From positions 1 through 50,465 of IMG/VR virus record IMGVR_UViG_3300027525_000006: 50,465 bases of DNA; one strand, written 5' to 3'. This DNA is from a virus. Of this stretch, positions 32,976 through 41,972 are shown in pieces. The stretch's first letter is position 1. Each line of letters opens with the position of its first letter. Below the pieces are notes generated by a model that saw nothing but the letters and a program-made list of their open reading frames with translations, was not told the origin of the DNA and did no database searches. The position numbers and the translations under genes are program-made.

Positions 32976-33006
32976 TTTGAAACTTTATGCGGTTTATGGT
33001 TATAAT
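32976..33006 (+). promoter_or_regulatory. Early/middle promoter TTTGAAAC-N17-TATAAT for gp45
   Basis: TTTGAAAC at 32976-32983 and TATAAT at 33001-33006 with 17 bases between. It gives a leader of about 25 bases before the clamp gene. Confidence 0.65.
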
Positions 33007-33036
33007 ACCTAAACGTATATTAAATTCAAAAACAGT

Positions 33037-33789
33037 ATGAAAATTAAGATTAACAAAGTCGATCAAAACAGCTTTATTAGCTTTGTGAATAGATTGAAAG
33101 TCATTGACTCTTTCATCTATTTCAAAATCAAAGATGGAGTTGTACAAGCTTCAGCTTATTTGCCTCAACGAGATGCAGTTAAGCACCACCGTATTCCTTT
33201 GGCTCAAATGTTCCAAATCGAAGAAGGTCAAATCACAACAGAAAAAGAATTGAAGATTGCTTTCTTCGATGCACAGAAGTTAACTGATGCATTTAAGCAG
33301 TTTGAATATGATTCAATCTCTGGTGAATTTGAATTCATCGAAAACGAAGATGATTGTGTTGCAACTACTTTCCGCATCTATAACGATGAACTCGAGATCA
33401 ACCTTGCATGCTCTGAACCTTCTTTGGGTTACAAAGATTTGACAGACGCACAGATTCAAGCTATCTTTAATGTTGACTCTGCAGCATACAAGTTTGACAT
33501 TGATTACACTACACTAAATAAAGTACGTTCATTATTCGGTTTGGATAAAGAAGAAACATTCTCAATCGAAGCAAATGGCAAAGGAGTTAAACTGACCGGT
33601 AACACATATAATATGCTTGTTACACCAGATTATGATGGTACTTCAGGAGGTAAAGTTACATTGTTTAAAAAGTATTTGAATCTTTTGGATAAAGAAGATT
33701 ACACAGCAAACGTTTTAGATAACCGCGTTGTTCTTCGTTCAAATGACTCAGAAACACTTTTAACAATCGCAACCTGCGCATCAGCGTAA
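33037..33789 (+). CDS. 45: Sliding clamp gp45
   Basis: 250 aa with the repeated beta-alpha-beta pattern of PCNA-type clamps (FIYFKIKDGVVQASAYLPQ; ELKIAFFDAQKLTDAF; FSIEANGKGVKLTG; YTANVLDNRVVLRSND). Length is close to T4 gp45 (228 aa). It tethers the polymerase to DNA and, in T4, also activates late transcription with gp33 and gp55. It lies 6 bases before the polymerase C-part, under a strong-looking early/middle promoter. The clamp-loader genes 44/62 are not in the window. Confidence 0.78.
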   Translation: MKIKINKVDQNSFISFVNRLKVIDSFIYFKIKDGVVQASAYLPQRDAVKHHRIPLAQMFQIEEGQITTEKELKIAFFDAQKLTDAFKQFEYDSISGEFEFIENEDDCVATTFRIYNDELEINLACSEPSLGYKDLTDAQIQAIFNVDSAAYKFDIDYTTLNKVRSLFGLDKEETFSIEANGKGVKLTGNTYNMLVTPDYDGTSGGKVTLFKKYLNLLDKEDYTANVLDNRVVLRSNDSETLLTIATCASA

Positions 33790-33795
33790 TAACCT

Positions 33796-35001
33796 ATGGT
33801 ATTGGAGAATATAGAAAAGCTTATTAGTAAGCCTGAAAACGAGCTTACAAAACAAGAGATCAAAGAATTAGTCGAGTACTATGAAATGATGTCAACTAAA
33901 TATACAGCATATGAACAAGCTGTTAAAGTTACGTTGAACTCTATCTATGGTGCATTCGGTAATAAGTGGTTTCACTTCTTCAATATCGATATTGCGGAGT
34001 CAATTACCCTGCAAGGCCAAAGTGCTATTCTTTATTCTGAAAAAATTCTTAACAAATACTTTCAAGAATTTTGGCATAAAGATACAGAAGTACACCAGAA
34101 ATTTAATATAAAAGTTAAGAATCATCTTAATAAGCCATCCGTGGTTTACATTGACACAGATTCTTGTTACGTTCAATTTGAAGAGATGTACGAGTCCATT
34201 GAATGGCTAGAAGAAAGCATGACAATCGACAAGTTTATCATGGAGTTGTACAACTTCAGATTGAATGATTATATTGTAAAGTGTATGCAAAGATATGCAG
34301 AAGCAACAAACACGGATAACTTCTTAATGTTCGAACTTGAAACTATTGCATATTCTGGAATTTGGCTCGCTAAGAAAAAGTATTTACAAAATATTGCATG
34401 GGAAGATAAACTATCAATTGACGATAGATATCCGACTTTAAAAAAGATCAAAACAATTGGATTCGATACAATCCAATCTTCAACCCCTGCATTAGCACGT
34501 AAACACTTAACTGAAGCTCTTAAAATTGTACTTTCAGAAAAACCAACAGGTGATCTTCTTAAAAAACTAGTTGATTATTTGAAGAAATGTAAGAAAGAAT
34601 TTCAATTAGCAGATGTTGATCAAATTTCATTTAACAAGAGAACTAATAATATCGAAAAGTATATTGTAGATGATACAATTGAATTTCAAATTGGATCTAA
34701 ATGTCCTCCTAACGTAAAGGCTGCAGGCTTCTACAATTATCTTATGAATACTAATTCAAAGTATAAAAACAAATATAAGATGATTGGTAATGGTGAAAAG
34801 TTAAAATTATATCATTGTAAACATGCTATTTCAGATATGTTTGCTTATATGCCAGGTGATCACCCGTACGAAATTGCACCAGAAATTGATTATGAAATTC
34901 AATTTGAAAAAAGCGTCATTGACCCATTGAATCGAGTGTTAACATCAGTTGGTCTACAAACTTTAAATAGAAATTTAATTTATTCAACCTCACTATTTTA
35001 A
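33796..35001 (+). CDS. 43B: DNA polymerase gp43, C-terminal part (motifs B and C)
   Basis: 401 aa. The new N-terminus is a short helical extension (MVLENIEKLISKPENELTKQ) that precedes fingers motif B KVTLNSIYGAFGN and palm motif C VYIDTDSCYV, followed by the thumb (IWLAKKKYLQNI). It continues family-B polymerase gp43 exactly where the 27656 gene stops. The tail LIYSTSLF fits a clamp-binding C-terminus (T4 gp43 ends SLFDMFDF). It is co-transcribed with the clamp, while the N-part belongs to another operon, so balanced expression of the two halves must be arranged in some other way. Confidence 0.93.
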   Translation: MVLENIEKLISKPENELTKQEIKELVEYYEMMSTKYTAYEQAVKVTLNSIYGAFGNKWFHFFNIDIAESITLQGQSAILYSEKILNKYFQEFWHKDTEVHQKFNIKVKNHLNKPSVVYIDTDSCYVQFEEMYESIEWLEESMTIDKFIMELYNFRLNDYIVKCMQRYAEATNTDNFLMFELETIAYSGIWLAKKKYLQNIAWEDKLSIDDRYPTLKKIKTIGFDTIQSSTPALARKHLTEALKIVLSEKPTGDLLKKLVDYLKKCKKEFQLADVDQISFNKRTNNIEKYIVDDTIEFQIGSKCPPNVKAAGFYNYLMNTNSKYKNKYKMIGNGEKLKLYHCKHAISDMFAYMPGDHPYEIAPEIDYEIQFEKSVIDPLNRVLTSVGLQTLNRNLIYSTSLF

Positions 35002-35003
35002 TT

Positions 35004-35177
35004 ATGAAAGTAACAATTGAAACACTTAGAGAATTGGTAAAAAAGTATCCAAATAATTTGGAACTTGGTGATGCAATTAGAAAAATGGTTTGGTCTTTTG
35101 AAAAAGACCAAGAAAAACCAAATAAGAATCAAGTAACTATATTTGATGTAATTAGAGAAGAAGATGGCAAAAATTGA
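35004..35177 (+). CDS. Small hypothetical protein (57 aa)
   Basis: ATG at 35004, two bases after the polymerase stop, ending at TGA 35175-35177: MKVTIETLRELVKKYPNNLE ... NQVTIFDVIREEDGKN. Helical, charged; overlaps the next gene by 14 bases. The internal inverted repeat at about 35093-35110 (GGTCTTTT/AAAAGACC) lies within it. No family recognised. Confidence 0.5.
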   Translation: MKVTIETLRELVKKYPNNLELGDAIRKMVWSFEKDQEKPNKNQVTIFDVIREEDGKN

Positions 35178-35370
35178 TCCAAAACAAAGCGACAAGTTGT
35201 ATACTGAAGAACAGTTACAACAAATTAAAGAGTATGCAAAGATTCATGCTCGTTTACGTGTTCTAAAGTCACAAATGGCAGAGATACAGGATGAAACTGA
35301 AGATTTGATTGAAACTTTAGACAAAATGAGACTAAAAGAAAATAAAGAAAATACAAATGGCGAAAAATAA
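35164..35370 (+). CDS. Small coiled-coil protein upstream of uvsX
   Basis: 68 aa, almost entirely one charged amphipathic helix (QLQQIKEYAKIHARLRVLKS, QMAEIQDETEDLIETLDKM). It overlaps both neighbours, ending 14 bases into uvsX. Function unknown; a recombinase accessory role is suggested only by position. Confidence 0.5.
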   Translation: MAKIDPKQSDKLYTEEQLQQIKEYAKIHARLRVLKSQMAEIQDETEDLIETLDKMRLKENKENTNGEK

Positions 35371-36466
35371 ATTTACATTTGAAGATTTAAATGCTGAATT
35401 AGCAAGTTTAAATCCTCTAGGTTCCGTTATGAACCAATCTAATTTCAGTGAAGTTACCGAATGGATTAACACAGGTAATTATCACTTAAACGCATGCGTT
35501 AGTGGGTCTCTTTTTGGAGGTTGGCCAAATAACCGTTCATGTTCAATTGCAGGTCCATCTGGAACAGGTAAAACATTCTTGATGCTAAACTCTGTTCGCG
35601 AAGCAATCAACATGGGTTACAATGTAATCTATTATGATTCAGAAGCGGCAGTAGATAAAGAGCAAATGGAAAAGTTTGGTATTGATACTTCTATGGTAAA
35701 CTATCAACCTATCAACACGGTTCAAGATTTTCGTACATCTGTTACCACTATCACACAAAAGATGCAGGATATTAAACGTAAAGGTGGAGAAGTTCCCAAA
35801 GTAATGATAGTACTCGATTCAGCTGGTAACTTAGCAACAGCAAAGGAAATCGAAGATGCTGCAACAGGTTCAGATAAGGCAGATATGACTCGATCTAAAG
35901 TTCTTAAGTCGATCTTTAGAATTATTATGACTCCTCTAGCTGACCTTAAAATTCCTTTCTTATTCACCAATCACACATACCAAACACAAGACTTTATTTC
36001 TCGTCAAATTGCAGGTGGTGGAACAGGTCCACAATACGCAGCCTCAATTGTTCTTATGTTAAATAAAGCGCAACTAAAGGACGGAGCAGAAAAGGTTGGT
36101 ATTGTAGTTAATGCTAAACCAGATAAGAATCGTTTTGCAAAACCACATCCAATTAAATTTCACTTACACTTTTCAGAAGGTATGAATCCTTACGTTGGTC
36201 TTGAACAATATGTTGCATGGGATGTATGTGGCGTAGCTAAAGGAGTTATTGAAAAAGGTGAAAAAATTCCTAAAGCAACTGCACGCACCTGGATTTGTAA
36301 ACACCTTGATGAAACTGTAACAAATAAAGAATTCTTTACAAGTAAAGTTTTCACAGAAGAAGTTCTACAGCAAATTAATGAGCACATTAAACCAATCTTT
36401 AACTATAATACTGAAATCGACGCAGTAGATATTGAAGATATGTTAAATGAAACACTAGAAGCTTAA
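35357..36466 (+). CDS. uvsX: RecA-like recombinase UvsX
   Basis: 369 aa. Walker A GPSGTGKTF (about 73-81), NVIYYDSEAAV, Walker B-type VMIVLDSAGNL, FLFTNHTYQTQDF and the Gly-rich loop GGGTGPQYAASIVLML match T4 UvsX. It forms filaments on ssDNA and drives strand exchange with UvsY and gp32, both encoded upstream. The start overlaps the coiled-coil gene, and the stop overlaps the next gene (TAATG). Confidence 0.95.
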   Translation: MAKNKFTFEDLNAELASLNPLGSVMNQSNFSEVTEWINTGNYHLNACVSGSLFGGWPNNRSCSIAGPSGTGKTFLMLNSVREAINMGYNVIYYDSEAAVDKEQMEKFGIDTSMVNYQPINTVQDFRTSVTTITQKMQDIKRKGGEVPKVMIVLDSAGNLATAKEIEDAATGSDKADMTRSKVLKSIFRIIMTPLADLKIPFLFTNHTYQTQDFISRQIAGGGTGPQYAASIVLMLNKAQLKDGAEKVGIVVNAKPDKNRFAKPHPIKFHLHFSEGMNPYVGLEQYVAWDVCGVAKGVIEKGEKIPKATARTWICKHLDETVTNKEFFTSKVFTEEVLQQINEHIKPIFNYNTEIDAVDIEDMLNETLEA

Positions 36467-36777
36467 TGAAAGTTAATGTACATAAAATATCAGAGGATAA
36501 GCTTCCAATTAAGTATATCTTAGGAATTCATGAATCATTAGAATCATTTCCAGATGCATTTGATATATTGTACATTTTTATCAATGAAGCAGTAAAGCGA
36601 CCTGATAGACAAAAAGATACCTTTAGCAAACATGCTTTAATGCGATATTTTTCAAAGGGTAACCATGAGAATGCAGAAGAGGGTCTTAAACGAGCAATAC
36701 AATTGGGTTTAATTGAACAAACAAAAGATGAACCCGGAAAAGAAACCTACAAAATAAAAATAAATCCATATTTATGA
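36466..36777 (+). CDS. Small hypothetical protein, winged-helix-like
   Basis: 103 aa overlapping uvsX and the following oxygenase by 1-4 bases. The C-terminal half (HALMRYFSKGNHENAEEGLK, then LGLIEQTKDEPGKETYKI) has the helix-helix-wing pattern of a winged-helix DNA-binding fold. No known T4 homologue recognised. Could be a replication accessory protein or a regulator. Confidence 0.45.
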   Translation: MKVNVHKISEDKLPIKYILGIHESLESFPDAFDILYIFINEAVKRPDRQKDTFSKHALMRYFSKGNHENAEEGLKRAIQLGLIEQTKDEPGKETYKIKINPYL

Positions 36778-37349
36778 TAGCAGTATTTGATGATTTCATT
36801 CAAGATGAAACACTATTAAACGATATCGCAGCTGAAGGCGATGATTTCTTTTATCCAACTGGTAAATATACCTATTGGAAGGGTTGGTGGGCTAAACCAG
36901 CTTCAAACGTAAAGCAAAGATTGACACAATATATCTGGGGTACTAAATTTCCTTTATCGAATGTAAATATTACAGCAGATGGATTTGAATATTGGACAGG
37001 TATTCAATCTGCTGAAATGACAGGTCGTAGAAACTATCTTGAATTACACTTAGACGATGACGTAGTATATCGTCAACAGACGGGTAATAGAATGTTTCCA
37101 GTTCTAGGATGTGTATACTATCCTCCCGGATTTGAATTTGAGGGTGGCGATTTGGCAATTTATACAGATGGCGAAGGAAAGACACCTGAGTTAATTAAAA
37201 CCCGTCCAAATAGACTTGTAATCTTTAATCCAGGTGAAGTTGTTCACGGAGTTCAAGAGGTTACTAAGGGAACTAGAGGTGCAATTGCAATTAACGTCTG
37301 GGCAGAAGAGCCATGGTCAGTTGGTGCAGGTCACATTACACTAGAATAA
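36774..37349 (+). CDS. 2-oxoglutarate/Fe(II)-dependent oxygenase
   Basis: 191 aa double-stranded beta-helix. NYLELHLDDDVVYR supplies the H-x-D iron ligands, GCVYYPPGFEFEGGDLAIY the central strands, VIFNPGEVVHGVQEVTKG the distal His, and TRGAIAINVW the Arg that binds 2-oxoglutarate. This prolyl-hydroxylase/PiuC-like type is common in marine T4-like phages, usually with unknown substrate. Given the DNA-modification genes nearby, base or protein hydroxylation is possible, but the sequence does not decide. Confidence 0.8.
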   Translation: MIAVFDDFIQDETLLNDIAAEGDDFFYPTGKYTYWKGWWAKPASNVKQRLTQYIWGTKFPLSNVNITADGFEYWTGIQSAEMTGRRNYLELHLDDDVVYRQQTGNRMFPVLGCVYYPPGFEFEGGDLAIYTDGEGKTPELIKTRPNRLVIFNPGEVVHGVQEVTKGTRGAIAINVWAEEPWSVGAGHITLE

Positions 37350-37354
37350 TATCA

Positions 37355-37385
37355 TTTGAAACAATATCAACAAACGCTCTATAAT
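37355..37385 (+). promoter_or_regulatory. Early/middle promoter TTTGAAAC-N17-TATAAT for gp41
   Basis: TTTGAAAC at 37355-37362 and TATAAT at 37380-37385, 17 bases apart, 20 bases before the helicase ATG. Confidence 0.65.
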
Positions 37386-37405
37386 AGGGTATATACTACA
37401 ACTAC

Positions 37406-38719
37406 ATGAAATTCGGACCAGAGTTTGAAAAAATATTCTTTAAGTTATCTTTAGGTAAACCAAAATACTTAGAGACAATTAAGAAGGGCTTTTATACCCT
37501 TGATGATATTGACACATTACACTTCTTAGCTAATAAGTTTTACCAAAAGTTTCATGAGACACCTTCTGCTGAGCAGATGAAAGCTCTCATTCAAAACCCA
37601 AAGATAAAAGGCAAAGTTGATGAAGATATCGTAGACATGATCTATGCGGTTGATCTTCGAGAATATGATGAAGAATGGTTAACACAAACTACTGAATCTT
37701 GGATCAAGTGGAGAAACTTTGATTCATCTTTAATGGACATCATTGAATATGTTAAAACAACTGAAGTTACTCCAGATACCGCAGACGATATTATTTCTAA
37801 AGCAAAGGCATTAATCAATGATAGAAATTCAATTATCTTTAATTCAGATATTGGTCTTGATTTCTTTAACGCAGAAGATCACTATAATGAAAAACGAGCT
37901 AAAGTTAGCACAGGATATGGATTCTTAGATCGAGTTCTTGACGGCGGTTATGATAAAGATGGTTCATTAGTTGTTTATGTAGGCGAGCAAAACATTGGTA
38001 AGTCTATTTTTCTTGCAAATGACGCAGCTAATTTTGTTAAGATGGGAGTTAATACTGCATTTGTAACTGCTGAAATGGCAGCTCATAAGATTATGAAACG
38101 TATCGGCGCTAACTTGCTTACAATTTCAATGAATGAGTATGAAGAAAAAGCTAAGAATAAAGATTTAATGAAGCGTAAGCTTGAAAATGTAGGAGATGGC
38201 TTTACTCCACCAGGATCTTTATTTGTAAAGCAATTTCCAACATCACAGGCAACTGTGACAGATATCGAAGCCCACTTAAAACAAATTGAAGAAGAGAAGC
38301 GAATTAAACTTGGTGCAATCGTAATTGACTACATTAATATTCTAGCAAACTATCGTAATCCAAATTCTGAAAATATGTATCTTAAGATCAAGCAAATTGC
38401 AGAAGATCTAAGAGCAATGGGAGTACGTAATGGTTGGCTAATTGTTACAGCAACGCAGATTAACCGTAATAATTATAACTCGAGCGATATTGGTATGGGT
38501 GATGTTGCAGAATCTGCTGGTCTTTCACATACTGCAGATATGATGTTAGGTATCATTCAAGATGACTTAATGCGTGCCAGCTATGAGTATTGGTTAAAGA
38601 TCTTAAAGATTCGTGACGGAGAAGGAAAGGGCACCAAGTGCAAACTACAAATTAACTATAATTACATGAGACTCACTGAGACAGACGAAGTGACAAACTC
38701 AAATATACACAGTTTATAA
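37406..38719 (+). CDS. 41: Replicative DNA helicase gp41 (DnaB-like)
   Basis: 437 aa. RecA-fold helicase with Walker A GEQNIGKS, NTAFVTAEMAAHKIMKRIGA, Walker B-type GAIVIDYINIL, H3/H4-type IVTATQINRNNY and GDVAESAGLSHTADMMLGI, and an arginine-rich end LKILKIRDGEGKGTK. Unwinds the fork and interacts with the gp61 primase. Directly overlaps the next gene by one base. Confidence 0.93.
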   Translation: MKFGPEFEKIFFKLSLGKPKYLETIKKGFYTLDDIDTLHFLANKFYQKFHETPSAEQMKALIQNPKIKGKVDEDIVDMIYAVDLREYDEEWLTQTTESWIKWRNFDSSLMDIIEYVKTTEVTPDTADDIISKAKALINDRNSIIFNSDIGLDFFNAEDHYNEKRAKVSTGYGFLDRVLDGGYDKDGSLVVYVGEQNIGKSIFLANDAANFVKMGVNTAFVTAEMAAHKIMKRIGANLLTISMNEYEEKAKNKDLMKRKLENVGDGFTPPGSLFVKQFPTSQATVTDIEAHLKQIEEEKRIKLGAIVIDYINILANYRNPNSENMYLKIKQIAEDLRAMGVRNGWLIVTATQINRNNYNSSDIGMGDVAESAGLSHTADMMLGIIQDDLMRASYEYWLKILKIRDGEGKGTKCKLQINYNYMRLTETDEVTNSNIHSL

Positions 38720-39162
38720 TGAGAACTAAAAGAGATAAAATTTTCGATAATACATTCGAAGAAACAGAATTCGAATATGATCCATCTTTAACATTTGAAG
38801 TTGCACCGTCTTATTTAGATTCTCGAAGTGAAGAAGATAAAATTGAAGCGGGCTTGATCGCAGATCAAATTCATGAACTAATTATTAAATCGAGATTTAA
38901 AGTTTTTAATGAAATCGATGAGTTTCAACAAACTATTAAACTAAAGAAACTTGATATCAATGAGGTATATGAATATGTTTCTGATGAAATGAAAACAAAG
39001 CATTCACTAGTTGATGTGTTCTCAGAACTTAGCGATTACTTTAACATCAATCCTACGCGTTTTTATCAATCACTAGGAAATAAATTTAAAGAAGAATTAA
39101 TCGAAGAACTTGACGAAAGAACAAACATACTGAAAAGAAAGAACATCAACAGATTATTCTAA
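38719..39162 (+). CDS. gp33-like late-transcription coactivator candidate
   Basis: 147 aa, acidic and helical. Position between gp41 and gp47 and the pattern MKTKHSLVDVFSELSDYFNI followed by LGNKFKEELIEELDERTNIL resemble gp33-type proteins of T4-like phages (short helix, SYxEA-like segment, then a Leu-rich end). It ends INRLF, a clamp-binding-like tail as in T4 gp33 (DFLL). T4 gp33 links the sliding clamp to host RNA polymerase for late transcription. Similarity is weak; it could be an unrelated recombination accessory protein. Confidence 0.35.
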   Translation: MRTKRDKIFDNTFEETEFEYDPSLTFEVAPSYLDSRSEEDKIEAGLIADQIHELIIKSRFKVFNEIDEFQQTIKLKKLDINEVYEYVSDEMKTKHSLVDVFSELSDYFNINPTRFYQSLGNKFKEELIEELDERTNILKRKNINRLF

Positions 39163-39168
39163 TTAGTT

Positions 39169-40284
39169 ATGATTGATAGTACAATCTTAAACAAACCCGT
39201 AAAAAGGATTTGGATCTTAGGAGACATGCACCTTGGAGTACGTTCAAACTCCATGGAATGGTTAGATATCCAAAAAGATTTCTATGAAAACTTGTTTATT
39301 CCAACTCTTCAAAAAAATGTAAGAGAAGGTGATATTCTAGTACAAGTAGGTGATGCATTTGATAATCGCCAAAGTATTAATCTAAAGGTACTTAATTACG
39401 CAGTTGATCTTTTTGAAAGATTAGGTGAAATTCTACCAACCCATGTCATTTGCGGTAATCATGATATTTGGGCAAAAAAATCAAATGATGTAACCTCAAT
39501 CGATTCTCTTAAGTGGATTCCAAATGTTGCAATCTATAAAGATCCTGAATTATTTAATTGGGGTGGAAAAAAGGTTTTATTAATGCCATGGAGAAGAGAT
39601 GCTGCACATGAAGCAGAAACTCTTGCAGAATATCCAACCGCCAATATTGTCTTTTGTCATTCTGAAGTTAAAGGTATCAAATTAAACTCTAAAGTAACAA
39701 ATGATCATGGCTCAGATTCCCAGTCATTTGACAGATATGATGCAGTGTATTCTGGTCATATTCATTATAGACAAAAGAAAGGAAAGTTGAGAATGGTTGG
39801 TACTCCATATCAATTGACTAGATCAGATGCCAACAACGCTAAAGGGTTTGATCTGGTTAATTTAGAAGACATGTCAGAGACTTTCTTTGAAAATAATATA
39901 TCTCCAAAGTTTATTAAGACATATCTCACGGGTCTTTATAATGTACCTCTAGGTGAATTCAAAGAAGAAATTCGTAATAACTTCGTAGATCTATATGTTC
40001 CTTCAAATATTGCAGCTTCTAACGCGCTATCGAAATTAATTAATAAGATTCAAGAAATTGGTCGTAAAATCGAACCAAATATCTATGAGCAAGATACATT
40101 CATCGACAAAGATATGTATGACATGGATGAAATTGAAGATTTATATAAGAATTATAATATTCTTCATCTATGTAATATGTATATTGATGGTCTAGGTCAT
40201 GATGATGAAACAAAAGCACAGATTAAAGATAAAATAAAGAAACTGCACGATCTCTGTGCTTATAATTACGATAGCGATCAATGA
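39169..40284 (+). CDS. 47: Recombination endonuclease subunit gp47 (Mre11-like)
   Basis: 371 aa calcineurin-type phosphoesterase: DMHLGVRSNS (motif I), VGDAFDNRQ (II), CGNHDIWAK (III), FCHSEVKGI (IV) and SGHIHYRQK (V) supply the metal ligands. It partners gp46 to process DNA ends for recombination-dependent replication and host DNA degradation. It overlaps the gp46 start by 4 bases. Confidence 0.95.
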   Translation: MIDSTILNKPVKRIWILGDMHLGVRSNSMEWLDIQKDFYENLFIPTLQKNVREGDILVQVGDAFDNRQSINLKVLNYAVDLFERLGEILPTHVICGNHDIWAKKSNDVTSIDSLKWIPNVAIYKDPELFNWGGKKVLLMPWRRDAAHEAETLAEYPTANIVFCHSEVKGIKLNSKVTNDHGSDSQSFDRYDAVYSGHIHYRQKKGKLRMVGTPYQLTRSDANNAKGFDLVNLEDMSETFFENNISPKFIKTYLTGLYNVPLGEFKEEIRNNFVDLYVPSNIAASNALSKLINKIQEIGRKIEPNIYEQDTFIDKDMYDMDEIEDLYKNYNILHLCNMYIDGLGHDDETKAQIKDKIKKLHDLCAYNYDSDQ

Positions 40285-41954
40285 AAATTCAATCAATAGA
40301 ATTTAAGAACTTTGCAAGTTACGGAAATTCAATTCAAAGATTAGAGTTTGAGGACGATAAATCAGAATTGTTTTTAACACTCGGTAAAAATGGTCATGGT
40401 AAAACTACTATTGCAAACGCAATTGTCTATGCGTTATATGGTAAAGTTGAAGGTGTTAAGTTAAGCGATTTACCCAATAGAATTAATAAAGATCTCTGGG
40501 TTAAGATTAACCTTCAGTGTAAAAATACAGAGGTTGAAATTGAACGAGGCCTTTCTCCTAATATATTTGAAGTACGCTTAAATGGAATCGAATTTGATAA
40601 GGCAGGTAAGCGCTCAGTTCAAGAATATTTAGAGGAAGAAATCTTTGGTATACCATACCATGTATTTAAAAATATCATTATTCTTTCAGTGAATGATTTT
40701 AAGTCATTTTTAACAATGACAAATCATGATAAAAAACAAATCATAGATAGAATGTTTGGATTTTCTATCTTAAATGATATGCAGCGTGCAATTAAAGAGG
40801 ATCGTAAAAATCTAAAGACAGATCTTGATAGTTATGAGCGTGAACTAAAGCAAATTAACGAAAATATTACTTCGGTTAATATGAAGTTAAATCAGTTAAT
40901 GGCTGAATCTAATGAAAAAGACAAGCAAAAGATTCAAGAGCTTAAAGATTCATTGATTAAATACAATGATAACAAGAAAAAACTTGAAGAAGCTCAAATT
41001 AAAATAACAGAATCATTAGGAACTGTTAACGAGGAATTAGCTGAAAAGCAAACAGAAAAGTCTTCACTTGAGTTTGAATTACAATCTTTAAAAAGAAAAT
41101 TAAAGTTGTATGAAAGCAACGCATGTCCAACTTGTGAAAGTCCATTAACGACTGATTTTCACCAAGATCGTAAAGTTGAAATTCAATCTAAGCACGATAA
41201 TTTGCCAACTCAAATTGAAGAATCTGAGATATCAGTAAATGGTATTAAAGATAAGTTAGCAGAACTAAGACAGAAAGATAGAGCAGTTAGAGATAAAGTG
41301 AGTTCTATTTCTGTTAATATTAATAATCTTAAAAGAGAATTACTTAAAATTCAAGATTCTGTAGGTAATGAAAAAAGCTTTATACACCTTAAACAGATTA
41401 TTAGCGAATTTGAAGAGCAAGAAGTCGATAAGGTTAGTTCAAAAGAAGTTACCAATTCAGAATATTATTTCTTAGAAAAGCTAGAAGACATTTTAGGTGA
41501 CGATGGTGTTAAAAACTTGGCTATCAAAACTATTCTACCGGGTTTAAATACTAACATCGCTGCCATGGCCCAAACCATGCACCTTTCTTTCCATATTCGT
41601 TTTGATGATAAGTTTAATTGTATTATTAATCACTTAGGTGAAGAAATTAATCCATTAACTCTTTCAACAGGTGAACGTAAAAAAGCAGATTTTATTATCA
41701 TTATTGCAATTATTAAAATTCTTAAGTTAAGATTTCCACAATTAAACCTACTATTCCTAGACGAATTGTTAAGTTCAGTTGATGCTGATGGAGTTCATAA
41801 CATTCTTAAAATTTTAAGTAATGTTATTAAAGAAAGTAAGATTAATACATTCGTTATTAACCATACTGTTCTTCCACATGAATTATTTGATAAAAAGATT
41901 CAAATCTATAAAGAAAATGGCTTTTCTAAATTTGAGATCGAGTCAATCGATTAA
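40281..41954 (+). CDS. 46: Recombination endonuclease subunit gp46 (Rad50-like)
   Basis: 557 aa SMC-family ATPase. Walker A LGKNGHGKTTIANAIVYALY (about 32-51), long coiled coil interrupted by the zinc-hook ACPTCESPL, ABC signature LSTGERKKADF, and Walker B LLFLDELLSSVDADG. The arms are short, as in T4 gp46 (560 aa). Forms the gp46/gp47 complex with the gene upstream. A late-type motif starts 5 bases after its stop. Confidence 0.95.
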   Translation: MKIQSIEFKNFASYGNSIQRLEFEDDKSELFLTLGKNGHGKTTIANAIVYALYGKVEGVKLSDLPNRINKDLWVKINLQCKNTEVEIERGLSPNIFEVRLNGIEFDKAGKRSVQEYLEEEIFGIPYHVFKNIIILSVNDFKSFLTMTNHDKKQIIDRMFGFSILNDMQRAIKEDRKNLKTDLDSYERELKQINENITSVNMKLNQLMAESNEKDKQKIQELKDSLIKYNDNKKKLEEAQIKITESLGTVNEELAEKQTEKSSLEFELQSLKRKLKLYESNACPTCESPLTTDFHQDRKVEIQSKHDNLPTQIEESEISVNGIKDKLAELRQKDRAVRDKVSSISVNINNLKRELLKIQDSVGNEKSFIHLKQIISEFEEQEVDKVSSKEVTNSEYYFLEKLEDILGDDGVKNLAIKTILPGLNTNIAAMAQTMHLSFHIRFDDKFNCIINHLGEEINPLTLSTGERKKADFIIIIAIIKILKLRFPQLNLLFLDELLSSVDADGVHNILKILSNVIKESKINTFVINHTVLPHELFDKKIQIYKENGFSKFEIESID

Positions 41955-41958
41955 TAAT

Positions 41959-41966
41959 GATATATA
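41959..41966 (+). promoter_or_regulatory. Late promoter candidate GATATATA
   Basis: Exact GATATATA, 6 bases before the ATG at 41973; same very short spacing as at 3821. Confidence 0.55.
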
Positions 41967-41972
41967 CTCTAT

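Noticed and set aside
28900-33900. Split intein joining the two polymerase halves
   Set aside because: The N-part ends KKRIT and the C-part starts with a normal Met helix; no Cys/Ser splice junction, no intein block A/B or F/G motifs, and no HN-C at the border.
35093-35110. Terminator before uvsX
   Set aside because: The inverted repeat GGTCTTTT/AAAAGACC lies inside a small gene, has almost no loop and no T-run after it.
37388-37395. GGTATATA before gp41 as another late promoter
   Set aside because: It lies directly after the TATAAT of a clear early/middle promoter and differs from GATATATA at the second base; probably just AT-rich initiation-region sequence.
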